A DNA stretch of 64,000 nt, from contig CAIWXW010000087.1 in the NCBI GenBank assembly GCA_903916755.1, forward strand, positions 62,001 through 126,000. Direction: 5' to 3'. A model generated the notes under the pieces. The model worked only from the letters and a program-made list of their open reading frames with translations, made no database searches and was not told the DNA's origin. The DNA comes from an uncultured Opitutaceae bacterium. Lineage in GTDB: Bacteria > Verrucomicrobiota > Verrucomicrobiia > Opitutales > Opitutaceae. The position numbers were made by a program, and so were the translations under genes. The stretch's first letter is position 1. Every line of letters begins with the position of its first letter. Below are positions 10,199 through 19,557 of the stretch, piece after piece.

Positions 10199-11229
10199 CG
10201 CCTCGGACGGGAACCCTGAGTTGCCAACTTGACCTCCAGGCCGACCACCATGCCTCGACCCTGGTCGAGCTGACGGGACTGGCGATCGTCCTCATCGTGC
10301 TCTACTACGTCGGGGGCGTGCTGGGGTGGAGCGCCAACCTCAACCTCCAGATCGGCATCGACCTGCTCTTTTTCGTCTATGGCGCGAGCCTGGCCAGCGA
10401 CAGCTCCCCAGCGACCGCGGGTGGCCTCTTGGCCAGGCATCTCCTGCGCATTCTGCCGTCCTACTGGGTCGTTTTATCGGCCTATTGGCTGTGCAATGTC
10501 CATTTCCTGCAACTGCACTATGCCGCGTCCAATCTTGTCGTTCACTACCTGGGATTGCAGGGCGCCTTCGGCGATGCGTCGGCGCTGAGTTTCGCAGAAC
10601 CGTTTTGCCTCGTCACCATGCTGCTGGCTTTCACGGTGCTTTATGCGGTCGCGTGGGCCCTGCGCGCTTCGCCAGCCGCCCTCCTGTTGACCGCGGCGCT
10701 GTTCTGCGTGCCCTTGATCCTCGTCTTTTCGGCCTATGGCCAAGCCGCCAGCTACAGATACCTCGGCCGACCTTCCGCCGGCTTCTTCATCGGCGTCCTG
10801 GCCGGATGGGTGCTAAAGACTGGCCGGATCGAGCTGAGGCTGGGCCCAACGCTTGCGCTCGCACTTTTTCTTTTGATCTACGTGTCCTACGTCGAAGGTG
10901 TTCAATTTTTGAGCACGGCCGCGGCGATAAGCTTGGCCGGGGCCTATGTTCTGGCCTGGAAACGTCTGGCCCCCCCCGGCCAACGAAAATGGGTTATTTC
11001 CTTTCTGAGTTTTATCGGCGAGCGTTGGCTGGAGATTCTTCTCATCTTCCAGCCATTGATCCGGGAATATAACACCTACCTTTTGGGCCGCTGGTTCAGC
11101 CTGGGAACGCCCGGCGGGGGTGCTCTCCTGCTGGGCGTCGCCGCCGGCTTGCTCGTGGCCATTGCGGCTGGCAGCGCCCTTCGCCTTGCCGTCGGGGCGC
11201 TCAGTTCATTAACTCCCTTCTCCCCATGA
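10195..11229 (+). CDS. Degenerate acyltransferase 3 paralog, probable pseudoenzyme
   Basis: Aligns with 9152-10198 (LVVHYLGLQGAFGDA, FQPLIREYNTYLL) but lacks the conserved His of YHAGG and other signature residues. Confidence 0.8.
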   Translation: MTPRTGTLSCQLDLQADHHASTLVELTGLAIVLIVLYYVGGVLGWSANLNLQIGIDLLFFVYGASLASDSSPATAGGLLARHLLRILPSYWVVLSAYWLCNVHFLQLHYAASNLVVHYLGLQGAFGDASALSFAEPFCLVTMLLAFTVLYAVAWALRASPAALLLTAALFCVPLILVFSAYGQAASYRYLGRPSAGFFIGVLAGWVLKTGRIELRLGPTLALALFLLIYVSYVEGVQFLSTAAAISLAGAYVLAWKRLAPPGQRKWVISFLSFIGERWLEILLIFQPLIREYNTYLLGRWFSLGTPGGGALLLGVAAGLLVAIAAGSALRLAVGALSSLTPFSP

Positions 11230-12050
11230 ACATCGTGATCACCGGCACCAGCACCGGCATCGGCCTCGCCTTGGCCGAGCACCTGCTCGCGGAGGGTCAT
11301 CAAGTGTCAGGCCTGGCTAGATCCAATCAGGCAGAACTCGTACGGCGCCATGGGGGGCGCTTTCGGGGCTTTCGCTGTGACGTGGCGATCTGGGACCAGG
11401 TGGCGAAGGTGGCCGCTGAGATCGGCGGGAGTTGGACCCACGTCGATGCGCTGGTGACCTGCGCCGGTGTCCAGGGAGAAGTGGGCCCCGCGATGGCGGC
11501 CGATCCCAAGCGCTGGGGAGAAACCGTGCGGATCAACCTCGACGGCACCTTCCATTCGATCCGGGCCTTTCATTCGTTGCTGGCCCAAGCGCCCCGCCGG
11601 GCGAAGGTAATTTGCTTTTCCGGCGGCGGTGCCAGCAAGGCTCGACCCAACTTTTCCGCCTATGCCGCCGCGAAAACCGCCGTGGTCCGCCTGGTCGAAA
11701 CCCTCGCCGAGGAACTTCGTGGGCAGCCGATCGACCTCAATGCCGTCGCTCCGGGCGCCATCAATACGCGGATGACCGAAGAGGTGCTCGCCTTGGGCCC
11801 GCAAGTCGTCGGCGAGCAGGAGTATCGGTCGGCGTTGAAGCAAAAGGCCAGCGGGGGCGCCTCCATCGAAACGCTTTTCAAATTTGTCGACTGGCTCCTT
11901 GGACCGGAGAGCGACGGCGTCAGCGGGCGCCTGCTCGCCGCCCTTTGGGATCCCTGGCCCACGCTCGGACAGCACGTTCCGGCCCTGGCCGAGAGCGATG
12001 TCTATCTGCTGCGGCGGATCGTGCCCGAGGAGCGCGAGATGAAATTTTAA
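11226..12050 (+). CDS. SDR family oxidoreductase
   Basis: N-terminal TGTSTGIG nucleotide-binding motif and SAYAAAK active-site region. Confidence 0.88.
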   Translation: MNIVITGTSTGIGLALAEHLLAEGHQVSGLARSNQAELVRRHGGRFRGFRCDVAIWDQVAKVAAEIGGSWTHVDALVTCAGVQGEVGPAMAADPKRWGETVRINLDGTFHSIRAFHSLLAQAPRRAKVICFSGGGASKARPNFSAYAAAKTAVVRLVETLAEELRGQPIDLNAVAPGAINTRMTEEVLALGPQVVGEQEYRSALKQKASGGASIETLFKFVDWLLGPESDGVSGRLLAALWDPWPTLGQHVPALAESDVYLLRRIVPEEREMKF

Positions 12051-12052
12051 GC

Positions 12053-13066
12053 ATGTCCGGCATCGCCATCATCGGTTACGGCTATTGGGGCCCGAAACTC
12101 ACCCGCAATTTCCTGCAGAGCGGCGCCTTCGGGCGTGTCGTGATTTGCGAGGAACAGGCCGCCCGGCGGCAAAGGGGCCTGCGGGAGAATCCCGGCGCGG
12201 AGGCGGTCGCGACCTTCGCCGAGGTCCTCTCCGACCCTTCGCTCACCGCCGTCGCCCTTGCCACCCCCGTCGGCACCCACTACGCGCTAGCCCGGGCCGC
12301 CTTGGAGGCCGGCAAGCACGTCCTGGTTGAGAAGCCCCTGGCCACACGCACCGAGGAGGCGGAACAGCTGGTACGGCTCGCGGCTGAGAGGCGACGCGTG
12401 TTGATGGTCGACCACACGTTCGTCTATCACCCCGCCGTCCAGCACATCCGCACTCTCATCCAGGCCGGCGAACTGGGAAAGCTCAACTACATCGATTCCA
12501 CCCGGATCAACCTGGGCCTGTTTCAGCATGACGTGAACGTGCTCTGGGACCTCGCGGTGCATGACTTGTCGATCGTGAACCTTTTTACGACGGAGCGGCC
12601 CGAACGCGTGCAGGCCATCGGCGCCAGCCATACCTCCAGCCCGCTGGAGAACATCGGCGTGCTTGTGCTGCGCTACGCCTCAGGCCTGTTCGTCCATCTC
12701 AACTGCTCCTGGGTGTCGCCGGTCAAGATTCGGCACATGCTGATCGGTGGTGACCGGAAAATGGTCGTCTACGACGACCTCAATGCGAACGAGCCGGTCA
12801 AAGTCTATGACTCGGGCGTGGTGGCGAGGACCGACGAGGACCGGAACCGTCTGCTCTTCGAATATCGGGCCGGGAATGTCTATTCTCCGCGCATTCAGCA
12901 GCGCGAGGCCCTGGCCAATCTCGTGCAGGACTTCGTCGCCGCGATGGAGGGCCGAGCGGTGCCGCTTTCCGACGGCCGGTTCGGCGCGGATGCCGTCAAG
13001 ATTCTAGAGGCTGCGCAGCATTCGGTCACTCGTGGCGGCCAGGAGGTATCACTCACATGGAAGTGA
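12053..13066 (+). CDS. Gfo/Idh/MocA family oxidoreductase (WbpB/WlbA-like)
   Basis: IAIIGYGYWGPKLTRNF; AGKHVLVEKPLA; DHTFVYHPAV; WDLAVHDLSI. Confidence 0.87.
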   Translation: MSGIAIIGYGYWGPKLTRNFLQSGAFGRVVICEEQAARRQRGLRENPGAEAVATFAEVLSDPSLTAVALATPVGTHYALARAALEAGKHVLVEKPLATRTEEAEQLVRLAAERRRVLMVDHTFVYHPAVQHIRTLIQAGELGKLNYIDSTRINLGLFQHDVNVLWDLAVHDLSIVNLFTTERPERVQAIGASHTSSPLENIGVLVLRYASGLFVHLNCSWVSPVKIRHMLIGGDRKMVVYDDLNANEPVKVYDSGVVARTDEDRNRLLFEYRAGNVYSPRIQQREALANLVQDFVAAMEGRAVPLSDGRFGADAVKILEAAQHSVTRGGQEVSLTWK

Positions 13067-13548
13067 TCAATGAAGACAGCGCCCGTCGATCCCTGGTCAA
13101 TGTCCGGGTGGGCAGCGGCGTGCGCATTTTCAATTTCGTCAACGCCTATGGCTGTGAGATCGGTGACAACACCAAGGTGGGCACTTTCGTCGAAATCCAG
13201 AAGAACGCGCGCATCGGCCGCAACTGCAAGATATCCAGCCACACCTTCATCTGCGAGGGAGTCGAGATCGAGGACGAGGTGTTCATCGGACACAACGTCT
13301 CTTTCATCAACGACAAAGTGCCCCGGGCCGCCAACCCGGACGGATCACCGCAGACGGAGAAGGACTGGGCGGTGATCCCAACCCGGGTAAAGAAAGGCGC
13401 TTCGATCGGAACCGCGGCGACCATCCTGTGCGGTGTGACCATTGGCGAGCGAGCCGTGATCGGCGCGGGCAGCGTCGTCACCCGTGACGTCCCAGACGGG
13501 GCGACGGTGGCCGGCAATCCGGCGCGCCCGCTGCCGCCCCGCCGTTAG
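13057..13548 (+). CDS. Left-handed beta-helix (hexapeptide) N-acyltransferase, WbpD/WlbB-like
   Basis: Hexapeptide repeats (IGDNTKVGTFVEIQKNARIGRNCKISSHTFI ... VIGAGSVVTRDVPDGATVAGNPAR). Confidence 0.87.
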   Translation: MEVINEDSARRSLVNVRVGSGVRIFNFVNAYGCEIGDNTKVGTFVEIQKNARIGRNCKISSHTFICEGVEIEDEVFIGHNVSFINDKVPRAANPDGSPQTEKDWAVIPTRVKKGASIGTAATILCGVTIGERAVIGAGSVVTRDVPDGATVAGNPARPLPPRR

Positions 13549-13568
13549 ACTTGCTCAACCCCTTTGCC

Positions 13569-14672
13569 ATGAATGTCCCCTATTTCGACCTGCCCGCGCA
13601 GATCCGGGCGCTCCGTCCCGAACTTGATGCGGCCATTGCGCGCACACTGGATAATTGCTCGTTCTGCCTTGGGCCGGACGTCACGCAATTCGAGCGTGAT
13701 TTCGCCGCCTATGCGGGCTCGACCCATTGCGTTGGCTTTAACAGCGGCACCTCTGCCCTGCACGTCGCTGCCCGCCTGCTCAATCTCCAGCCGGGTGACG
13801 AGGTCATCACGACGCCCTTCACCTTCATCGCCACCAGTTGGGCGCTCGCCTATGTGGGGGCAAAGCCGGTGTACGTGGACATCGACGAGGCCACCTTCAA
13901 CCTGGATCCCGCATTGATCGAGCGAGCGATCACGCCCCGAACCAAGGCCATTCTGCCGGTGCACCTCTACGGGCAGCCCTGCGATCTGGATGCGATTCTG
14001 GCCATCTGCCGCCGGCACCAGCTGCCGCTGATCGAGGATGCGGCGCAAGCCCATGGCGCCAGATACAAGGGACGGCCCGTCGGCACTTTCGGCGAAGCGG
14101 CGATCTACAGTTTCTACCCCGGTAAGAACCTCGGAGCCTGCGGCGAAGCGGGAGCACTGGTGACCGATCGGGCTGACTTCGCCGAGCGGGCGCGCTCGCT
14201 GCGCGAGCACGGCGCCAAGGTCCGCTACTATCATGACGAAGTGGGGTACAATTACCGCATGGAGGGCATTCAAGGCGCGGTGCTTAACGTGAAGCTCAAG
14301 CACCTGGCCGCCTGGACCGCCGCCCGCCGCCGAAACGCCCATCGTTACCACACCTTGCTGCGCGGCACCCCCCTGCGCCTGCCCCTCGAGGCCACCGGCG
14401 CGGAAAGCGTCTATCATTGTTATGTCGTCCGGCACGTCCAGCGCGATCGCCTGCGCGAGCATCTCGAGAAGAAAGGGGTGGGCACGGCGCTGCATTACCC
14501 TGTGCCGCTCCACTTGCAAAAGTGCTTTGCCGATCTAGGCCACCGGGCGGGCGACTTCCCAGTCGCCGAGCGAGCCGCCCGCGAGTGCCTCAGCCTTCCG
14601 ATCTATCCCGAACTCACCGAAGCGCAGGTCGAATACGCGGCCGCGATGATCAACGAATTCACGGGCTGGTAA
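13569..14672 (+). CDS. DegT/DnrJ/EryC1/StrS family aminotransferase
   Basis: FNSGTSALHVA, EDAAQAHGA, SFYPGKNLGACGEAG, GYNYRMEGIQ motifs. Confidence 0.92.
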   Translation: MNVPYFDLPAQIRALRPELDAAIARTLDNCSFCLGPDVTQFERDFAAYAGSTHCVGFNSGTSALHVAARLLNLQPGDEVITTPFTFIATSWALAYVGAKPVYVDIDEATFNLDPALIERAITPRTKAILPVHLYGQPCDLDAILAICRRHQLPLIEDAAQAHGARYKGRPVGTFGEAAIYSFYPGKNLGACGEAGALVTDRADFAERARSLREHGAKVRYYHDEVGYNYRMEGIQGAVLNVKLKHLAAWTAARRRNAHRYHTLLRGTPLRLPLEATGAESVYHCYVVRHVQRDRLREHLEKKGVGTALHYPVPLHLQKCFADLGHRAGDFPVAERAARECLSLPIYPELTEAQVEYAAAMINEFTGW

Positions 14673-14690
14673 GATCCCCTCAAGCCGAGC

Positions 14691-15704
14691 ATGAAAATCT
14701 TCCAAAGCGAGTGTCGCGTGCTGGTAACAGGCGGCGCTGGTTTCATTGGATCGCATTTGGTGGATACGCTGGCCGCGGCGGGCTGCTGGGTGACCGTGCT
14801 GGATAATTTTCGCAACGGCCGGCCGGAGAACCTGGTGGCCGCCGAGAAGACCGGCCGGGTCGAAGTGATCCGGGGCGACATCACCGAGCGGGCCACCTGC
14901 GACCAGGTGATGCGTGGCATCGAGGTGGTTTTCCACCTGGCCTGCCTGGGCGTGCGCCACTCGCTCCACGATCCGGTCGAAAACCACCAGGTCAACGCCC
15001 TGGGCTCGCTTTACCTGCTCCAGGCGGCCCGCCAGGCCCAGGTCGCCCGCTTTCTCTACATGTCGACCAGCGAGGTGTATGGCGCGGCGCTCGCCTTCCC
15101 CTTGACTGAGCAAGCGACAACCTGGCCGACCACCGTGTACGGCGCCTCGAAGCTGGCGGGAGAGCACTACGCCGCCGCCTTTCACATCTGCCACGGCCTT
15201 CCCGTCGTGCGGGTGCGCCCCTTCAACAACTACGGGCCCCGCGCCCACTTCGCCGGCGATTCCGGCGAGGTAATTCCCCGGTTCATCCTCCGCGCCCTGG
15301 CGGGCCAGCCTCCCGTGATCTTTGGCGACGGTTCCCACACGCGTGATTTCCTCTACGTGAAAGATTGTGCCGAGGCGCTGGTCGCGATCGCCGAATGCGA
15401 CTCCCTGGTGGGCGACCTCGTGAATCTCGGCTATGGCGAGGAGATCCGCGTCGACGAGATCGCCCGCCTGGTCCTAGCCGCCACGGGCCGGGGCCAGCTT
15501 AAGGTCGTCCATGAGGCCGAACGCCCCGGGGATGTGCCCCGGCTGTGGGTTGACGCCGCCAAACTGAGGAGCGCCACTGGTTTCCGGCCGCGCACTTCAC
15601 CCGCTGTTGGGCTGGCGGCGACGATGGACTACTATCGCGCAATCTATGCGGACGATCCCGGCTGTCTCGCGCGCATGCAGACCCGAAACTGGGAGGCGAA
15701 ATGA
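14691..15704 (+). CDS. NAD-dependent epimerase/dehydratase
   Basis: VTGGAGFIGSHLVD; STSEVYG; YGASKLAGE; HTRDFLYVKD. Confidence 0.9.
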   Translation: MKIFQSECRVLVTGGAGFIGSHLVDTLAAAGCWVTVLDNFRNGRPENLVAAEKTGRVEVIRGDITERATCDQVMRGIEVVFHLACLGVRHSLHDPVENHQVNALGSLYLLQAARQAQVARFLYMSTSEVYGAALAFPLTEQATTWPTTVYGASKLAGEHYAAAFHICHGLPVVRVRPFNNYGPRAHFAGDSGEVIPRFILRALAGQPPVIFGDGSHTRDFLYVKDCAEALVAIAECDSLVGDLVNLGYGEEIRVDEIARLVLAATGRGQLKVVHEAERPGDVPRLWVDAAKLRSATGFRPRTSPAVGLAATMDYYRAIYADDPGCLARMQTRNWEAK

Positions 15705-16840
15705 TCCCCTTGGCGAAGCCGGAAATGGGCGACGAGGAGATTGCGTTGGTGGCCGAGACCGTTCGCAGCGGCTGGATCACCCAGGGACCCCGGGTGGCTG
15801 AATTCGAAGCGGCTTTCGCCGCCAGGGTCGGCGCCCGGCATGCGGTGGCGACCTCCAACTGCACGACTGCCCTGCACCTCTCGCTGCTCGTCGCCGGGGT
15901 CGGACCGGGCGACGAGGTCATCGTGACTCCGCACAGCTTCATCGCCTCGGCCAATGCGATAGTGCATTGCGGCGCGTGTCCGGTTTTTGCCGACATCATT
16001 CCGGAGACGCTGAATATGGACCCGCGTTTGGCCGCAGCGGCCATCACCCCGCGGACCAAGGCCATCATGGCCGTCCACCAGGTGGGCCGTCCGGCCGAGC
16101 TGGCGGAACTGGCCGCGCTGGCCGGCGCGCGCCGCATCGCCCTCATTGAGGATGCCGCCTGCGCCATCGGCAGCCGGTATCGGCAAGAGCCGATCGGAAG
16201 CAACGGCTATTCACCCCTGGTCTGTTTCAGCTTTCATCCCCGCAAGATCGTGAGCACGGGCGACGGCGGCATGATCACGACGGGAAACGAATCCTGGGCC
16301 CAGCGCCTGCGCCTGCTCCGGCAGCACGGCATGTCGGTGAACGACCGCCAGCGCCACCAGTCCCGGACCGTCGTCGCAGAAGCCTACCCGATCCTGGGCT
16401 ATAATTACCGGCTGACGGACGTCCAGGCGGCCATCGGCTTGGCCCAGCTGCGGCGTCTGGATGGCATGGTCGCGCGCCGCCGGGAGATTGCCGCACGCTA
16501 TGACGCGGCATTGGCCGGCCACCCCAGAATTGTCCTTTTCGTTGAACCGGCCGATAGCCGGTGGAATCACCAAACCTATCTGATTCGCCTTGCTGGCGTG
16601 GACTCAACGCAACGGGACGGCTTCATGCAGGGATTGCTGGATGAAGGCATTGCCTCCCGCCGCGGGATCATGTCGATCCATCGCGAGGCCTGCTACGAGG
16701 AGCGGTTTGGACCGCAAAGCTTTCCGCGGAGCGAAGCGGCGAGCGACCAGTGCGTTTGTTTGCCGCTTTACACCCAGATGACGGATGTTGATATCGAAGC
16801 GGTGATCGCTGCCGTCCGCCGGCAAGCTGATCGGCTTTGA
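15701..16840 (+). CDS. DegT/DnrJ/EryC1/StrS family aminotransferase
   Basis: TSNCTTALHLSLL; EDAACAIGS; FSFHPRKIVSTGDGGMI; GYNYRLTDVQAAIG. Confidence 0.92.
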   Translation: MIPLAKPEMGDEEIALVAETVRSGWITQGPRVAEFEAAFAARVGARHAVATSNCTTALHLSLLVAGVGPGDEVIVTPHSFIASANAIVHCGACPVFADIIPETLNMDPRLAAAAITPRTKAIMAVHQVGRPAELAELAALAGARRIALIEDAACAIGSRYRQEPIGSNGYSPLVCFSFHPRKIVSTGDGGMITTGNESWAQRLRLLRQHGMSVNDRQRHQSRTVVAEAYPILGYNYRLTDVQAAIGLAQLRRLDGMVARRREIAARYDAALAGHPRIVLFVEPADSRWNHQTYLIRLAGVDSTQRDGFMQGLLDEGIASRRGIMSIHREACYEERFGPQSFPRSEAASDQCVCLPLYTQMTDVDIEAVIAAVRRQADRL

Positions 16841-16844
16841 CCGT

Positions 16845-17306
16845 ATGGAAACACCCGCCGCCCAACCGCTTCCGGCCAACCCCTACAACCCCTGCGCCTG
16901 GATCACGGGGAACCCCCAGATTGGGGCGGATACATGGATCGGCGCGTTCACCCTCATTGACGGCCTCGGCGGCCTGCGGATCGGCCGCGGCTGCAATATC
17001 AGCTGCGGCGCCCAAATTCTCTCGCATTCGACCGTCCGCCGCTGTGTCACGGAAGGGCGGCATCCAACCCCGGACTTCAAGGCTACCACCTTGGGTGATT
17101 TCGTCTTCGTGGGCGCCAACGCCGTGATCCAGATGGGGGCGCTGATCGGCGACCACTCGGTTATCGGCGCCGGCTCGGTGGTGCTGGAGGACACGATCAT
17201 TCCGGCCTACTCTTTGGCCGTTGGCGTCCCCGCCCGGGTGGTGCGTGATTTGCGCCTCGAGGTCGGGGACTGGAGCCGCGCGGCCCGGGAGACCAAGCAG
17301 CCATGA
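16845..17306 (+). CDS. Hexapeptide-repeat acyltransferase
   Basis: Hexapeptide pattern IGADTWIGAFTLIDG...VIGAGSVVLEDTIIPAYSLAVGVPARVV. Confidence 0.85.
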   Translation: METPAAQPLPANPYNPCAWITGNPQIGADTWIGAFTLIDGLGGLRIGRGCNISCGAQILSHSTVRRCVTEGRHPTPDFKATTLGDFVFVGANAVIQMGALIGDHSVIGAGSVVLEDTIIPAYSLAVGVPARVVRDLRLEVGDWSRAARETKQP

Positions 17307-18232
17307 CCCGCCTCTCCATCGTGGTCGCGGCCTACAACGAGGAAACGAACCTTCCTCTGCTGCATCAGCGCGTGCTGGCAGTGAACTGGTCCGGCCTCGG
17401 CCTTGAACCCGAGTTCGTCTACGTCGACGACCACTCCAGTGATGGAACCTCCGATGTCTTGGCCCGATTCGGCGCGCAGGATCCGCGGGTTAAGGTCCTG
17501 CGCTTCTCTCGAAATTTCGGCAGCCACAAGGCCTTCACCGCCGGCCTTGAGCATTGCACGGGCGACGCCGCGGTCATCCTCGCCGCCGACCTGCAGGATC
17601 CGCCTGAGACCATCCCCCTCCTGGTGGAAAAATGGCAGCATGGCGCGCGTGTAGTCTGGGCCCAACGCAGCGACCGCGAAGGCGAGTCGCTGACGACCCG
17701 GCTCTTTTCCCGGTTATATTACCACCTGATGCGCCGTTTCGCCGAGGTGCGCCCGCCGCCGAAGGGCGCGGACTTCCTGCTGGTGGACCGCCAGGTGATC
17801 AATGCCCTCAAGGCCGCGCCGGAAAAGCATACGTCGCTGCTTTCCCTGATCCAATGGATGGGATTCGACCAGGATTACATTGAATACACCAAGGTGGCCC
17901 GCCACAGCGGACGATCAAAGTGGACGCTGCGAAAGAAGTTCAAACTCGCGGTCGATTCCTTCGTCAGTTTCTCCTACGCGCCGGTGAGGCTGATGTCCGC
18001 CGTGGGATTGGTCTTTGCCTTGAGCGGCTTTCTCTACGCGACCGTCATCATCGCACGCTCAATGATCCACGGCATTCCCGTGCAGGGATGGGCTTCGCTG
18101 ATGTGCGTGCTGTTGATCGTCTCGGGCGTGCAATTGGTGATGCTCGGAGTCCTGGGCGAATATCTGTGGCGCGCTTTCGACGAGATCCGCGGACGCCCGC
18201 GGTATATCGTGGAGCGACGGATCAATCTTTAA
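17303..18232 (+). CDS. GT2 glycosyltransferase of the GtrB/DPM1-like type with C-terminal transmembrane pair
   Basis: SIVVAAYNEETNLPLLHQRV, DDHSSDGTSDVL, ADLQDPPETIP; C-terminal hydrophobic pair ending LGEYLWRAFDEIRGRPRYIVE. Confidence 0.88.
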   Translation: MTRLSIVVAAYNEETNLPLLHQRVLAVNWSGLGLEPEFVYVDDHSSDGTSDVLARFGAQDPRVKVLRFSRNFGSHKAFTAGLEHCTGDAAVILAADLQDPPETIPLLVEKWQHGARVVWAQRSDREGESLTTRLFSRLYYHLMRRFAEVRPPPKGADFLLVDRQVINALKAAPEKHTSLLSLIQWMGFDQDYIEYTKVARHSGRSKWTLRKKFKLAVDSFVSFSYAPVRLMSAVGLVFALSGFLYATVIIARSMIHGIPVQGWASLMCVLLIVSGVQLVMLGVLGEYLWRAFDEIRGRPRYIVERRINL

Positions 18233-19406
18233 GCAGACCCGCCGCCGGCAGCGTGGCGAGCATCGCGGGAGTCACCGCGGCCACGGCCGTGATTTGGCCG
18301 CGAAACTCAGGTCCGGTGGTCGACCCCCCGATGAGGTTGTACCCCAGGATTATCTCGGAGGCGTTGGTGGGATGGCATGGGCTGCGGCCGGCCAGCGCCA
18401 GGCGGCCATCCAGCCAGATCGCGACGGAATCCCGCCAGCGCGATTCCGTCGCCGCAGCCTGGCCGGGCCGGTAAAGCGATCCCATGGTCAGGACCAGGTC
18501 ATGCGCGACTTTCAGGTCGATTTCAATCGGTGGGGAAACCAATCCGCCTACGGCCCAATGGTCGAAACCGAAACGAACATGATGGGCGTCGACAATCTGC
18601 GCATAGAGAAAATCGCCCTTGCCCGTGTGGCCAGTGACAATCAGCGGATCGGCCGCCGCATCGGGCACCACCGGAAAATGCACCTGCAGGCCCACCGCCC
18701 CGGGAAAGCGGGCGGCGGCCTCCGGCAAGGCGGAGCTCCACCGGCCGACCTGCAGGGCTTCAGCCAGGGCCAGACCGGGCTCCACCGGCCGGGCCGCGAC
18801 AATCTTCCCGGTAAAGAAGGGGTGCAGCAGGGCCGAGCCGATTTGGTTGGCGCCAATAAACGCGACCCCGCCCGCACCGGCATCTTGGAACACACCGCGG
18901 ACAAAAAACACCGTTTGCCCATCCAGTTCCACGAACAACAGGCGGCGCATCAGTTCAACGTCGGATGTGGCCCTTTTAGGGGCGGAGGACACCAGCGAGC
19001 CAGCGCCGATGAGAAGATGATGCGGCTTCTCCCGGTCAACCGCCACCGGCGCTGAATACACCACCCCATCCGCCGTGCTCTGCCAGCCGATCCGGATGCG
19101 GTCTAAGGCGGCATAGAAGATGAACACGCTGTCGCCATGGCCGGGCGACCCGGTCGCGACCAGCGGTTCAGCCCATCCGAGCGGACGCGCCGGCAAGACC
19201 AGCTCCATCCGAATCGGACCCGTAGCCGGCACGACGTGGGGTGCGCCCGCGGCGCGGCTCGCGGAAAGCAACATCAGGCTGAGCGGGAAGATCCCGATCC
19301 ACCGGAAGGATCCAGCCCAGCGGCACAGAGGGCGAACCGAGCTCGGTTGCCCCCGCCCTATGCAACGCTCCAGGCAGAGTCTCAGCATAGCAACGCATGC
19401 GGCCAT
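18222..19406 (-). CDS. Secreted module-only protein with two DHWG modules
   Basis: Candidate start at 19406 or 19388 gives a hydrophobic leader (FRWIGIFPLSLMLLSASRAAGA) followed by two modules (AEPLVATGSPGHGDSVFIFY..., ADPLIVTGHTGKGDFLYAQIVDAHHVRFGFDHWA...IGGSTTGPEFRGQI). Confidence 0.72.
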   Translation of the reverse strand: MAACVAMLRLCLERCIGRGQPSSVRPLCRWAGSFRWIGIFPLSLMLLSASRAAGAPHVVPATGPIRMELVLPARPLGWAEPLVATGSPGHGDSVFIFYAALDRIRIGWQSTADGVVYSAPVAVDREKPHHLLIGAGSLVSSAPKRATSDVELMRRLLFVELDGQTVFFVRGVFQDAGAGGVAFIGANQIGSALLHPFFTGKIVAARPVEPGLALAEALQVGRWSSALPEAAARFPGAVGLQVHFPVVPDAAADPLIVTGHTGKGDFLYAQIVDAHHVRFGFDHWAVGGLVSPPIEIDLKVAHDLVLTMGSLYRPGQAAATESRWRDSVAIWLDGRLALAGRSPCHPTNASEIILGYNLIGGSTTGPEFRGQITAVAAVTPAMLATLPAAGLLKD

Positions 19407-19557
19407 CTGCGTGACTGCGAAAGGCTCCCGACTAATCCCTCCATAGGACGCCGTCCCGGCTGCTTGCGAGCGGCATATTCCAACGTCGGAGGCCGGACGC
19501 CCAAGCCGAGAGCGCCACCGGGGCCGCGATCCCGGCGCTTCACCCTCGGCGTTTCCG

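Noticed and set aside
10970-10977. C8 tract as phase-variation site
   Set aside because: Lies inside a continuous ORF with no sign of frame disruption; runs of this length are expected at this GC content.
13545-14519. 324-aa minus-strand ORF
   Set aside because: Antisense to a clear DegT aminotransferase.
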